This document shows positions 9,201 through 18,599 of a stretch of DNA of 64,000 nucleotides, one piece after another (the first letter of the stretch is position 1; every line of letters begins with the position of its first letter). Made by a program: the position numbers and the translations under genes. The notes under the pieces are model-generated. The model saw only the letters and a program-made list of their open reading frames with translations. It ran no database searches and was not told the DNA's origin. The DNA comes from Saccoglossus kowalevskii (lineage: Eukaryota > Hemichordata > Enteropneusta > Harrimaniidae): the NCBI RefSeq assembly GCF_000003605.2, contig NW_003142804.1, positions 41,572-105,571 on the forward strand, read 5' to 3'.

Positions 9201-11962
9201 TGGTATTCCATGTGATGATGTGTTCAACCCACAATCTTTTAAAATACTGGAATAAGATTCTTTCTTTTCACCGCCACCATCTTCTGACGTGTCCTCGTCC
9301 GGCCTAGGTAACGGTCTTTGTTCAACTCTGCCGGTTTTCGAGATTGAGAACGGCTGATTTGTGACCGTGGCTCCGTTATCTCGAATATATTGCGAATTCG
9401 TATACCCTGAATATGAAGTGTTGTACATTTCATTGCCTTCACCCACTGTTGTGTAGAAGTTTTCATTTCTAGCGAATCGGAGAAAAAACAACAACACGTT
9501 GTCATGTTATTATGCGTTTAAATTAACATTCACAATATTTGAGCTGTGTGAGAACAGTCTGCAATTTCACACTAGTCTAGTAGGTGTATTTATCCCCATC
9601 TTGAATTTTCAAGGTGAATGTTGTGGAGGGAGGAATGTCCGAGCGAAACAACACCGTGCAGGCGGACGATGATTTATCCCCAATTGTATTGCCCCCCGTC
9701 ACAATGCATCGACAGGGGCGGTGGTGAGAGTAGACTCTATGGTCAGATTCAATATTCAGAAATATTGCAGTTTTTAATTGTGTTCCCCTAAAGTCTGATT
9801 TAAAGGAAGGAAATAAAAACATCACCGAGTCGCCTCTGAAATTCATTTGATTAACTATCCAATCCAGTTGTCATTTCCAATGGGAAAGCAACGAATTATT
9901 GGCCTCTCAGGCTGAATTGGTTGATAAATTCCGTCTGATGAACGCGATTTGCATAGTCTAGTAGTTAGAGATGGTGCAGACCAGCGACCGTAATTAAACA
10001 AAAGTACTGCGTTACTACTAAATAGTTTTAGGTCAACATTAAGTATAAACATTGTCACGACAAATTTTGTTCTGCCACAAAACGACAGATTTATGTAATA
10101 AAACATAAAATGATGGCAACAAGATAACAGACACTGGTCACAAACATCTCGCAGAAATTAATGGGCTTCGATGTATATTAGTATATTTTCTTCCTCTGCA
10201 ACCCACACTCAGGGTCCCTGTCGCAATATGGCTGCCAACACGCGACGTGGTGATGTAGTATAAATGATTTTCTCGCCAAGAATTTTCTCAGATAAATTGA
10301 TTTTTCTGGGATATGTATTTTAAGGACTTTTATGAATCATGTTATATTCTACACGAAACATTGAGATTAAAGGGCGGCANNNNNNNNNNNNNNNNNNNNN
10401 NNNNNNNNNNNNNNNNNNNNNNNNNNNNNNNNNNNNNNNNNNNNNNNNNNNNNNNNNNNNNNNNNNNNNNNNNNNNNNNNNNNNNNNNNNNNNNNNNNNN
10501 NNNNNNNNNNNNNNNNNNNNNNNNNNNNNNNNNNNNNNNNNNNNNNNNNNNNNNNNNNNNNNNNNNNNNNNNNNNNNNNNNNNNNNNNNNNNNNNNNNNN
10601 NNNNNNNNNNNNNNNNNNNNNNNNNNNNNNNNNNNNNNNNNNNNNNNNNNNNNNNNNNNNNNNNNNNNNNNNNNNNNNNNNNNNNNNNNNNNNNNNNNNN
10701 NNNNNNNNNNNNNNNNNNNNNNNNNNNNNNNNNNNNNNNNNNNNNNNNNNNNNNNNNNNNTAAAGCAACAAGTCTGTATTTCACTCATTGTAAAGTAAGA
10801 CTGTACGCGCGGCAAGTCCATAAACTATCTCCATCTCTATGTACGATAAGCATATATTTGGGAATACGCATCTTTTCTCAGTTTTATGCAACTCTGTGAT
10901 AAACTTGTGCTGTGTTAGCACCTTACAATGGCTTTCTAAATGTAGTCACTTCAGAGGAAATTTCGTGTAATGCTGATGAGTTGGATATGGTAGCAAGTAC
11001 AAGTTGAGGGCTCACTATCTTGAAGGCTACCTACCATCAAACTGCCAGTACCTAATCATTCATAACCCGTAATTCCCATATTAAACAATCAACTAGATTC
11101 AAAATGGATAATGTTGCGATAGGATATTGAACTTTTCCCATTTATATTTATACCCCAAAAAACATCAGGATGTGCGAACCTTAGGGATGTTACGTAACTT
11201 GACAACCTATTAACATTATACATGCATAATATGCAAAACTATCCCCCATTTGAATTAAATTAAACACGCGACAGTTACAGAAAATATCATCCTAAATGAC
11301 AATCTGTTGACACTGTTTCTAAATATGGTAATATATTCATAGTTTTATCACCCATGCTAGTTGATTACCGTAATTAATATGCAAATTTGAGAAACAACAC
11401 GTTGAATATAATTCGTAAACTACGCATTTTTACGATTTTGACAATATCGACTTATCCCGTGTAACGTTACGTATTCATACGCCATTTTCCTCTCAATATT
11501 AATATACAAATATAAATGTTTGTTAAGAGTAAATACTTATATAATTATTCCAATCAACAGACAAAACAAAACAAAAATGGTATTTTATTTATGTTTGTTT
11601 CTTTTCAAGTTTGCACATTAATTAGTAGTAAGTAGCGTGTTCTGCGCCTTTCAAGGGGTAATTAGCTTTTAAAACTTTGTAGATATCTATCATATATTGG
11701 GTGGTATACCGTGGTATAGGTATGCGCGCGGTAAGTTGCCACAGTGATGTCAAAGTCGAGATAGTTAGTGTTGGCCTCTGAGAATAAAAAAACAGTCGCT
11801 GAACTTCTCGACAATGATCAGAGAGAATAAGATGAAATTGCACTTCGTAGTACTGTATTTGATGACTTACCCATGATCATAGCCCTGTAACCACCGTGAT
11901 CGATACGCTGCAGGTCTGTTCAACCGCGTAGCATTCCGGCTATTGGAGTTACTAGATTCCAT
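1..11962 (-). CDS. DEG/ENaC-type sodium channel subunit with LDL-receptor class A repeats (5' part, 12 exons, continues off left edge)
   Basis: I joined twelve exons by GT-AG sites and matching phase: 11871-11962, 9069-9468, 7851-7992, 7222-7341, 6289-6411, 5516-5626, 4054-4188, 3727-3909, 2329-2448, 1806-1910, 1496-1576, 270-377. They encode at least 573 residues. Residues 1-127 are a polar cytoplasmic tail ending in the family's His-Gly gating motif ([10 protein letters not shown]117-G118). TM1 is about 128-147. The palm motif FPTVTVCN is at 175-182. From residue 212 on there are eight LDLa repeats with six cysteines each and acidic calcium-site residues. Family knowledge: DEG/ENaC/ASIC subunits are trimeric, amiloride-sensitive cation channels with two membrane segments. 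The rest of the ectodomain and TM2 must lie beyond position 1. The LDLa array replaces or extends the finger region, which is unusual. The channel assignment is firm for exons 1-3; the union with LDLa exons rests on strand, order and phase. Confidence 0.85.
270..377 (-). CDS. Channel exon 12: LDLa repeat 8
   Basis: Phase 1-1 exon of 108 bp with acceptor ATACAG and donor GTAAGT. The module has [18 protein letters not shown] and TDENNC. It is the last exon of this gene in the window; a family C element ends only about 22 bp beyond the donor. Confidence 0.88.
763..1272. mobile_element. Inverted-repeat element with a family A MITE nested inside
   Basis: The left end ATTGCCCTCA (about 763) and right end TGAGGGCAA (1262-1270) are inverted, each flanked inward by GGTCGGTCGG or its like. 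A complete family A copy (1024-1238) lies inside, so the outer element is older. It lies in channel intron 11. Confidence 0.5.
1024..1238. mobile_element. Family A MITE, copy 1
   Basis: A ~215 bp element with inverted ends TACTGTAGAATACTTTATTT and AAATAAAGTATTC. It is the same as the copy at 34154 but in the opposite internal orientation, and rich in repeated GAAAATAAA(T)TCCA blocks. The TA-flanked CTGTA ends suggest a Tc1/mariner-like origin (inference). Confidence 0.75.
1496..1576 (-). CDS. Channel exon 11: Gly-Ser linker exon
   Basis: Phase 1-1 exon of 81 bp. It completes the last Cys of repeat 7 and then encodes alternating Gly and Ser ([14 protein letters not shown]) and a short [10 protein letters not shown] segment that contains an N-glycosylation sequon (NGS). 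It is probably a flexible spacer between LDLa repeats 7 and 8. It is short and low in complexity, so it depends on the flanking splice sites. Confidence 0.78.
   Translation of the reverse strand, partial: ALGPADRDQVQDRDRDPMAVQWVPTM
1806..1910 (-). CDS. Channel exon 10: LDLa repeat 7
   Basis: Phase 1-1 exon of 105 bp. The module has [17 protein letters not shown] and TDEPEN; the sixth cysteine codon is split across the intron (T here, GC at the start of exon 11), so the two exons belong to one transcript. Confidence 0.88.
2329..2448 (-). CDS. Channel exon 9: LDLa repeat 6
   Basis: Phase 1-1 exon of 120 bp with acceptor TCTCAG and donor GTAAGA. The module has [17 protein letters not shown] and SDETNC, with all six cysteines and the acidic calcium-site residues. 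Confidence 0.9.
3030..3700 (+). mobile_element. Decayed LINE fragment (reverse transcriptase C-terminal part)
   Basis: The plus strand encodes pieces typical of the thumb end of a non-LTR reverse transcriptase: [20 protein letters not shown], then [15 protein letters not shown] and, after several stops and frame changes, TNHDLL and YRIGTGLDM. It is a 5'-truncated dead copy in channel intron 8, antisense to the gene. The exact clade is not determined. Confidence 0.7.
3727..3909 (-). CDS. Channel exon 8: LDLa repeat 5 plus Gly-Ser-Asp linker
   Basis: Phase 1-1 exon of 183 bp, the longest of the array. It has a hydrophobic leader (VPVPLVGVC), an LDLa module ([22 protein letters not shown]) and then a repetitive linker built from GSD triplets ([12 protein letters not shown]). 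The linker probably acts as a flexible or acidic spacer. Confidence 0.88.
4054..4188 (-). CDS. Channel exon 7: LDLa repeat 4
   Basis: Phase 1-1 exon of 135 bp with donor GTACGT. It encodes a canonical LDLa module ([23 protein letters not shown]) followed by an acidic tail EEDTR. Intron 7, at 144 bp, is the shortest in the gene and contains no repeat. Confidence 0.9.
4230..5310 (+). mobile_element. LINE 3' half (CR1/L2-like), antisense in channel intron 6
   Basis: The plus strand encodes [15 protein letters not shown] and [20 protein letters not shown] (end of RT), then after a break a 184-codon frame (4588-5142) ending in the Cys/His C-terminal module found in several LINE clades ([17 protein letters not shown], then C..C..H..C). 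The 3' end has a GGCCTACGGCC hairpin and an AATAAATATATA tail near 5280-5300. It is a 5'-truncated, broken copy. Confidence 0.8.
5516..5626 (-). CDS. Channel exon 6: LDLa repeat 3
   Basis: Phase 1-1 exon of 111 bp, preceded by a T-rich tract and CAG and followed by GTAAGT. It encodes a compact LDLa module with FKCVEKGGC and VCDDVVDC and ends SDELGC, keeping the calcium-site acidic residues. Confidence 0.88.
6289..6411 (-). CDS. Channel exon 5: LDLa repeat 2 (divergent)
   Basis: Phase 1-1 exon of 123 bp with acceptor TTTCAG and donor GTAAGT. It has six cysteines and a very acidic end (YDGEDEDDC), but lacks the usual RCDG turn (it reads ECDRTRNC) and carries an insertion before the second cysteine pair. 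It is the least canonical module of the array. Confidence 0.82.
6455..7195 (+). mobile_element. LINE 3' fragment (Jockey/CR1-like), antisense in channel intron 4
   Basis: Pieces read [52 protein letters not shown] and then, in a shifted frame, [20 protein letters not shown]. This is the classic end of a Jockey/CR1-type reverse transcriptase. It has at least one frame change and a stop, and ends in an AT-rich tail with AATAAATATATTG just 3' of the ORF remains. Confidence 0.82.
7222..7341 (-). CDS. Channel exon 4: LDLa repeat 1
   Basis: Phase 1-1 exon of 120 bp (residues 212-251). It has six cysteines spaced as an LDL-receptor class A module, with FACGNGELC and RCDGINHC, and ends DESGC. A His replaces the usual Asp before the fourth Cys, so calcium coordination may be weaker here. 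Confidence 0.88.
7680..7838. repeat. 41-bp tandem repeat with octamer and E-box motifs
   Basis: Four tandem copies of a ~41 bp unit (7680, 7721, 7762, 7799; copy 3 is shortened). Three units begin with ATGCAAAT, the POU octamer, and the last three contain CACGTG or a one-base variant (E-box). The array ends 13 bp from the splice donor of channel exon 3. The repetition is seen directly; a regulatory role is only inference. Confidence 0.8.
7851..7992 (-). CDS. Channel exon 3: palm-domain FPxVTxCN segment
   Basis: The acceptor is CTTAG before ATCGAA and the donor is GTGAGT. The exon is phase 0 in and phase 1 out. It encodes 47 residues with [15 protein letters not shown], which matches the first extracellular beta strand of DEG/ENaC channels (consensus FPAVTICN followed by Asn and Arg). 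The sequence ends in LPYY, after which the LDLa exons begin. Confidence 0.92.
8285..8500. mobile_element. Family B MITE, copy 1
   Basis: A 216 bp element with ends TACTGTAAA and TTTACAGTA and internal palindromic TTCACTGGGTTTTAATTTTG blocks. It matches copies at 15645, 40752 and 50560. It lies in channel intron 2, with TA-flanked ends. Confidence 0.8.
8877..9009. mobile_element. Family D MITE (shares ends with family C)
   Basis: A ~130 bp element with inverted ends GAAGGGCGGCGGTCGTCGCA and GCGACGACCACTACCCTTTA. Inside, TTCGATATGGGACTC and GACGTATACAACGCGTGT also appear at 12488-12544 (half copy) and near 37048-37125 (weak copy). The flanks are TTGA and TTAA. Confidence 0.7.
9069..9468 (-). 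CDS. Channel exon 2: cytoplasmic domain, His-Gly motif and TM1
   Basis: The acceptor lies at 9469-9470 and the donor is GTAACG just below 9069. The exon encodes residues 31-164: a Tyr/Asn-rich tail, an acidic-Gly stretch ([14 protein letters not shown]), then SSHGIPRIF carrying the conserved His-Gly pair, and a hydrophobic TM1 containing [16 protein letters not shown]. It ends phase 0 after the residues VVTK, matching the start of the ectodomain in ENaC and ASIC subunits. The order HG motif, TM1, VTK is diagnostic for the family. Confidence 0.9.
10368..10379. mobile_element. First bases of a family C/D element at the gap edge
   Basis: TTAAAGGGCGGCA immediately before the N run equals the conserved terminal bases of family C and D elements, so the assembly gap probably begins inside such an element. 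Confidence 0.5.
10380..10760. other. Assembly gap (381 N)
   Basis: A run of unknown bases in intron 1 of the channel gene. All reading frames that span it are artefacts. Confidence 0.99.
10761..11870. other. Rest of channel intron 1, no feature recognised
   Basis: AT-rich single-copy-looking sequence between the gap and exon 1. I see no coding similarity on either strand and no clear inverted-repeat element. Confidence 0.5.
11871..11962 (-). CDS. Channel exon 1: start codon and N-terminal tail
   Basis: The ATG at 11960-11962 opens a short reading frame beginning [10 protein letters not shown], rich in Ser, Asn and Arg, that ends at a strong GTAAGT donor just below 11871. It ends two bases into a codon, and exon 2 supplies exactly the one missing base (Gly31), which is the main reason for accepting this exon. 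No signal peptide is present, as expected for a protein with a cytoplasmic N-terminus. The upstream 5' UTR is not defined. Confidence 0.7.
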
Positions 11963-14900
11963 GGTGTTCAGTCCTGGTATTCCCAGCGTTTATTTTACGA
12001 CCAACAACATTCAAACATAGTCAGTCAGAATCAAGGGTCAGCACATGTCAACTAGTAGGTTGAGTCTCAGAATAGTTGCCTGAGGTTGAATGAACTTGAT
12101 GTACCAGCACTGTTCATGAAGGACACTCATTAATCCAGAATGAATAGATGTGGGCCATGAATACGTAATGCCCGTATAATTTGAACTTCGTTCGCTCTCT
12201 TGTCCTACCATCATCAGATGTCAATGAGGAAGACGTTCATTGCACGTTCCCCGGGGGTACATAGAACTTGCCTAATGGGGACGTGTCCCTGAAATGGGTG
12301 TGGTTTTTTGGATTTTAGGTATATATATCGGTCTTATTTCTGGTCAAGATAGGTATAAATATCGGTAATAAATATGCACTTATGTAAGTGACAGAGGTGT
12401 TTTTATGGTCAAAATACATATTTTAATAAATCAATATACAATGCAACTGTTGGCTTACATGTGCTTCTATTGGGGATGCGTCGGGTACGTCGCTATGAGT
12501 CCCATATCGAACAGGACGCTGTACGACGGCCACCGCCCTTTAACAAATACATGTACTCATCCATCTTTAAGACCATCTCTTTCCGAAACGAATACCAGAA
12601 GTATCATTATCGTTTCGCGGCAAGCAATGTAAATTTCTTCAAACTAACATGTGACGTCAGTGTATGTGTAAAGAGGGGGGCAAGGGGGATAGCTTGTACA
12701 GTTTTACGGGAAATAAAAAGGGCTGTTTACAATTTACAAGGGAAAAAAATACGTTTTTACAGTTTACAGTGAAAATTGAATTTTGCAGTGAATTGTGTCA
12801 TCTAGTCTTTTTACAGTTTCGAAAATGTAATTTCCCTGGATTATTCTTTACGACTTTTTTTTAATTTGGATGTAAATTCTTGTACGTACCGAGAAAAATG
12901 ACACATTTTTACAGTGTACGAAACAAATATTTGATCGATTACGTTGTACGTCTAGCCTGTGATTACAGAATTACGGAATTTATTTTTTCAATCTACGTTG
13001 TACGAACAAAAAAATATTGCAATTACGTTGAACGAAAATAACCCTTGCCTCTCTGTTTCAGAGATATTCAGCAGTACAGTTACTCCGCGGAAAACGAAAT
13101 TACATTTATCGATTTCCATTCCGATGGACACAAACATCGAAACCGTGATTCCATGCACGGTTATTGGTGTAATTTAAATTTAAACACTCAGGTATCTTTA
13201 ACACGTGTTCAACATTTCAGTGGGATGGGAATAAAGATGTGATCTTTTCACAGTCCCTCTATGGAACTGTGGCTAATCATTAGTACCTTCCATTTGCAAT
13301 GCATTATGGGAGACAACTTCACACTAAAAACAATGTATACGTCCATAATCCATAAAGAAAATAACCTATACTTCTTAATTCAGTTCGAACGCCGAAATCA
13401 AGTTGTGTCATCTTCCACAGAATGAACACATTTTGTTTTAAAAACTAACAAAAAAATATAGAAAATAAACCTAAAATGGGGGAAAATGTGGTATTTAAAG
13501 GTTTAAGGTATTTTCGGGTAATAAACTGACCAGAGTTTGCTTTGTCCAGGACAAGTTTAGTAATCATTCGTCCATGAATTATGTAATTTATCCAATACGC
13601 AAGCGCACTGAGGGCTATACTATGTTGTAAAGTGTACATTCACGTGACTGCACTTAACTGAAAACACCCTGTCTAATGAATGACATTGAATAGATGGATG
13701 AGAAAACACGCGAAAAATAAAACATGGCTGTCAGGAGACACCACAAATATGATAGCAAATTCATGTGTATCAAATTAGACAAAGCATGTCTGAGAAAATA
13801 ACACTGGGCAGAAAAACACATTCTCCAAAACTTCTCTTGAATATGAATGGCTGGTCATATTCATAGCACAAGACAGGAACACTTTTATATATATATATAT
13901 ACTTCCAAAATGTATTGCTGGAGCTGAAAATCCCCTAGAAATGACAGAATTAGGACAATTAAGTTGATTTGAGTGAAAATAAAATTAACAGAATGGGAGT
14001 AACATGTGATCAAGTATTCCAGAGAAAACATACAATTGTACCTCTGTTTACAAAGCATGAAAACTGTCTTGGAGCAACTATTTTACATGGAACAACAAAT
14101 ACACACACACAAAATAATTTCTGTGAATGTTTTATTTTACTTTTTTTTTTATAACTTTATAACATTTTCCAGTGGTTTATGTAAACTTTATATAATGATA
14201 AATAAAGCCTATCGTAGCTATCAAACTGAAATGACTATGTGATTATTTGTATAACGCAATAGTTGAAAATGAGGACGATAACAAACAAATTGATTAAACT
14301 AAATTAAATTAAATAATAATCAGATTCTTGGACATTCAGTGGGATCACTAAAATATCAAAACTAAAGGGAACAAAGTTTGGACACTCTTTTTTGTTTCTA
14401 TGGTAACAACTGATACTGAACAAAAAAAAAAAGTTTGATTTGTCTGAAATTGATTGGATAACATACTGGTCACATATATACAAATTATATGCAAATTAAT
14501 CATGGTACCTATGTAATTCATTTTGTCCTATCCAATTATACCAACATATAAATAGAATCACCCATGACTTCTAAAGAAACAACCCAAAAGTTGCTGTATT
14601 TGAAACGCACGTCTAATGACCCAAATTCATTTTAAAGCTAAGTAAATAGTTTACCTACAATACAATTTCCAGATGCAACTCAAATGTAAAAACAAACTGT
14701 AAGCCATTTATATTGTTGTCATTTACTAATTTGTATGCGCTACAACAAACTTGATGTCATGTGACTACATTCGTAAAAATAAAAAGCCAATTAAATTTAC
14801 TGGACATCAACTTAAACAATTAAAGTTGTAAATCAGTAAATCCTATTAGTTCCACCAAAGTAAACAATCCTAGCTTAAAAAAAAAAAAAAAAAACTGTAG

Positions 14901-15644
14901 ATCAAATTTTTTAAAGTGTATATCAATCAGCAAGGACTTAGAAAATAAGGGTATCATCAAACTTTGATACACGAGTGCGGTGGTGATCTCATGATCTCGT
15001 AAATTCAGTGTGTCATGCATGTCAATCAAACATATTTCAACCAATGGCCTCACAGTACGCAGTGGACGATTGGAAAAAGTTTTATTGTGTTAAAAGAGAC
15101 AAGTGACATTATTTCTGTTTTCAAAAATACAAAACGCATGTAATGTATCCTTTCCTGATAAGCAATGACACTTCTTAGCAAAAAAAACAACAATCAAAAC
15201 TGTATTTAATTTTGTGATCATTTCAACGTTTTTTTACAACTTTTCTTCAAATCACAAGGGGGTCTTCATCACATACTCTTATCTTATTAATCAACAATAT
15301 TGGTATATATTTCCACATTACAAACTGCTGTAGAGAATACTAAGCCATGTTGAGATTCAGACATATGTCAGATACAATCACTCAACAAATAAACATCTTT
15401 ATACCAGTTGTTCAAAAATCTGAGACTACAATGTTTGATTTTTCTTGAAATCTATTAAAATTGCGATCTATTCTGAGGAAATGGCAGTGGGTGGATAGGA
15501 TCATGAACGTATTAGCTACAAACACACGTGATACGTGCTGAATTAGAATAGACAGCAAATTATGTAATTATACAGGAATCACCAGGGATTGGTAGAAAGA
15601 GTCACACTAAAGTTTACATCATTGTATTTTTCGAAATTCTCAAA
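11963..15644. other. Intergenic sequence upstream of the channel gene
   Basis: This must hold the channel's 5' UTR and promoter, but I cannot place a TATA box or start site. It contains a half copy of a family D element (12488-12544), a degenerate TTTACAGTTTACAG and TTACGTTGTACG rich stretch (about 12690-13040) and a CACAGTCCCTCTAT motif at 13249 resembling the 40150 palindrome. No coding sequence is supported. Confidence 0.5.
12488..12544. mobile_element. Family D half element
   Basis: GAGTCCCATATCGAACAGGA followed by ACGACGGCCACCGCCCTTTA matches one half of the 8877-9009 element in the opposite orientation; the other half is missing. Confidence 0.6.
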
Positions 15645-15845
15645 TACTGTAAAAGGGTTAATTATTCACTGGGTTTTAATTTTGCTTATTTCACTGACTG
15701 GAAAATGCGCTCTATTAAAACCCAGTGAATATTTAAAATTTACCATAGAACATATTATCTGAAGGATATTTAAAACCCACTAAATATACCTGAAATGGTA
15801 AATAAGCAAAACTTAAACCCAGTGAAAACTAGTCATTTTACAGTA
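15645..15845. mobile_element. Family B MITE, copy 2
   Basis: A 201 bp copy with TACTGTAAAAGGG and TTTTACAGTA ends, close to the 8285 copy apart from a few small deletions. It is flanked by TA. Confidence 0.8.
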
Positions 15846-16816
15846 ACGAGTCAAATAAACCTGGAACAAATAAAACAGAAACTAAGAATGCAAAAAAATG
15901 GAACATATTATTTTGATTTTATATGATCTAAATATTTTCTACAAAAAGGATAAAATTAAATATAAAATACAACAACTGTGTCAGAGCAAACAAATAATAA
16001 AGAATTCCAACTACCGTATTCGCTCCATTAGAAGTGCATATACACCCAAATCACATCTGTTGTACACGATTCATTAAAATGTGACTTATTTTGGCCATAG
16101 AAACACCTCTATAATTTACATTTGCGCTAATAATAGAACAAATACGCTACATTTTTGTAGTTGAGTATAATGAAAACCATAAGTTACAAACATAAAACTA
16201 TAAAGTTACAATATTACAGTATTTTACTTAATTCATTGAATGTTTTTCACAATGTTTTTCTCTTTTTTTTTTTCAATTCATGTACTACTGAGTGAAAATT
16301 AAAATGGTACTAATAACACATGATATATCATGATAATTTCATGCAAATATAGCTGGAAAATGAATTCTAGGTGATTTACAAATAAATTTTCTAACTGTCT
16401 AGGTGATGTGTGCATCGGGATACAATGAACATCCTAGAATAGTATGTGTTTACACAGTACCACAAATCATCTTGACTCAGTATCACATTAAGAAAAAAAA
16501 ATTGACAAAAAACACTGCTGTTAAATGACAAGACTGTTCCAAGTTCAAGCAAACTTTCAAATGGATGGAAAAGGGGATTTGTAAAGTACATTGTATGTGG
16601 TACATGTGTGTACTACTTTTAAATCTGTAAATGACGTCAAAATCAGCCGTGAAACAACAAATGTTGAACTTATAAATACATAACATTATTTTTTCACCTA
16701 AAGAGTTGCGTAGTAAAAAGTGGCGTTATTCATATTATACTAGGATTTGCATATTATACTGTGTCACATTTAATTCAATTGCATCTAGAAGATCACAGGT
16801 AACAAAGTTATCACAA
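15846..16816. other. Intergenic AT-rich sequence, nothing recognised
   Basis: No coding similarity, no paired repeat ends and no RNA gene seen between the family B and family F elements. Confidence 0.4.
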
Positions 16817-17180
16817 GCAGCCTGTCGGCTGAGATAGCTCCGCTGTTAGCAATGCACATTTCAATTAAAGAACTGAAGATATCATTAGAAAATGAACAAT
16901 ATGTTTAGTATCAAGGCAACGGGACATTCTGTTTTCAACAAGAATTCAAAAATATCACTTTTCACTAAAAATTACAAAAATAATCATCAAAATTAGATAA
17001 TTGAAGATATCATCAGGAAATGAACAAATCTAAGAGAGGTCTACCCAAGGTAGACATATACACCAAGTATCAAAGCATTCAGGCTTGTAGTTTTCAAGAA
17101 GAAGTTGAAAATGTAAAACATTGACACAGACGACGACTCATATGATAAGCTTCGCTCGACAAAGTCGACAGCGGAGCTAA
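16817..17180. mobile_element. Family F element, short form (about two internal units)
   Basis: Inverted ends TAGCTCCGCTGT and ACAGCGGAGCTA enclose about two units of a tandem block that begins AATTGAAGATATCATCAG and carries GAGGTCTACCCAAGG and TTTTCAAGAAGAAGTTGAAA. The second copy at 32165 has four units. Confidence 0.7.
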
Positions 17181-17652
17181 CAAGAAAACTGTACACTGTA
17201 CACTGCCTGGGTGCATACTTTCTAGTATCCTTGTGATAATTATATTATTTTAAGTGTACATCAAGAAGTGATAAATAAGAAACATCTCAAAATGACAGCA
17301 AATACAAGACACCTGTGTCTCAGTGTCTTTGTATTCAGTAACAGGTTTTTTATTTCGCCATACGCTATATTGTTCGAATATGACATAAATAACGTGGAAT
17401 ACATTCAATGTTGGCGACATATTTTACCCCAAATAAATGCAAATTCAAAACATTTACAAATACAAATATCATGACTGAATGAATATACAGGTTTTTATAG
17501 TACGGGTACGTCAAAATCTATTATTTTCAGTTCCTCAAATGAATAATAATGTCATTTCATTTCAATCACCAAAACCACTGAATACAAATAAGTCATCTCT
17601 GGTCAACTCAACCACATGAAATAAATTGTGGATATCATTTTTGAATGCAGAT

Positions 17653-17952
17653 TTAAATGGCGGTGGTCGTCGCGCTGCGCATGTGCGACATTTGTGCTGA
17701 TTGATTTTCCCATAATCCAATGCGCTCTTCTGATAGAAATCATAAGTATGCGGTTTGACCTGGACGCGACATGCACTAATAACCGTCGATGACTCCTTTG
17801 ATACCTTCCAATCACCTAAAAAATACCTAATTAAAACTTGGTAATGTCTCAGTTTGTACTCGGTGATCTGCGCAATAGTTAAAGTCGCCATCTTTGTTTA
17901 TATGAGACCCGTAAGTCTCGCGCATGCGTGGCGCGACGACTACTGCCCTTTG
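17653..17952. mobile_element. Family C MITE, full-length copy
   Basis: A 300 bp element with ends GGCGGTGGTCGTCGCGC and GCGCGACGACTACTGCCC. The internal sequence matches the copies at 1-247 and 52647. It has no convincing protein-coding frame of its own and looks non-autonomous. Confidence 0.8.
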
Positions 17953-18424
17953 ATGGTATTTGTTGCATACAAAGGATGATGGGAAATGCCAAATGGTTAA
18001 CTATTACTAGGTTTTAACAACATATTTAACAACATTTTTAACATTTTTATGTATTTTTGTATTACTTTTTTATTTATTTTGGAACAAAGGAGATAATAAA
18101 ATGCTTTCGTGTTTCAAATAGAGGTCATTCTCTAAAATGAGCCTGTGTAACAAAATCTGGGGTTAATACAATCCCTGAATGTACAATTGTTGGCATATCT
18201 ATTTTCTAAAAAATCAACATTTTAAAACATCTCAAAACAATCAAGTCTCCCCGTACTACAATGACAAATTCATAATATTACTGCAACATATAGACTATAA
18301 TTATTATTTTAACGTCAAGCCCTGACAAACAATTAAATGTGTTCGGATTTTGTATAAATACCTATCTGCTGTAACATGCAATATAGGATCTAAATTGAAT
18401 TAATGTTGTCATATCACAATTTCT
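17953..18424. other. Intergenic, nothing recognised
   Basis: AT-rich sequence between two small DNA elements, with no coding or paired-end signal. Confidence 0.4.
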
Positions 18425-18599
18425 TTAAAGCGAGAGGGTTGACACCTGCGCATGCGCGGGAATTGAGTCCTAATCGACAATAACAACACACGTTAAAAAC
18501 GCAAAGGCTCATGGATAGATGCTTGTTTGTAAATAGTGACACGCTATGGTCATCTGACGCATGCGCAGGTGATGACTCCCCAGCTTTAATATCACAATG
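18425..18599. mobile_element. Family E MITE, copy 1
   Basis: A ~175 bp element with ends TTAAAGCGAGAGGGTTGACA and the inverted CAGGTGATGACTCCCCAGC plus TTTAA. Inside it carries CAAAGGCTCATGG and GACACGCTATGG, shared with the inverted copy at 33969. Confidence 0.75.

Noticed and set aside
10313-10899. Long reading frames on both strands across 10.3-10.9 kb
   Set aside because: They run through the N gap and have no real sequence in the middle.
17562-17891. 109-codon minus-strand frame inside the family C element
   Set aside because: It follows from the element's own sequence, is not kept open in the other copies and has no recognised domain.
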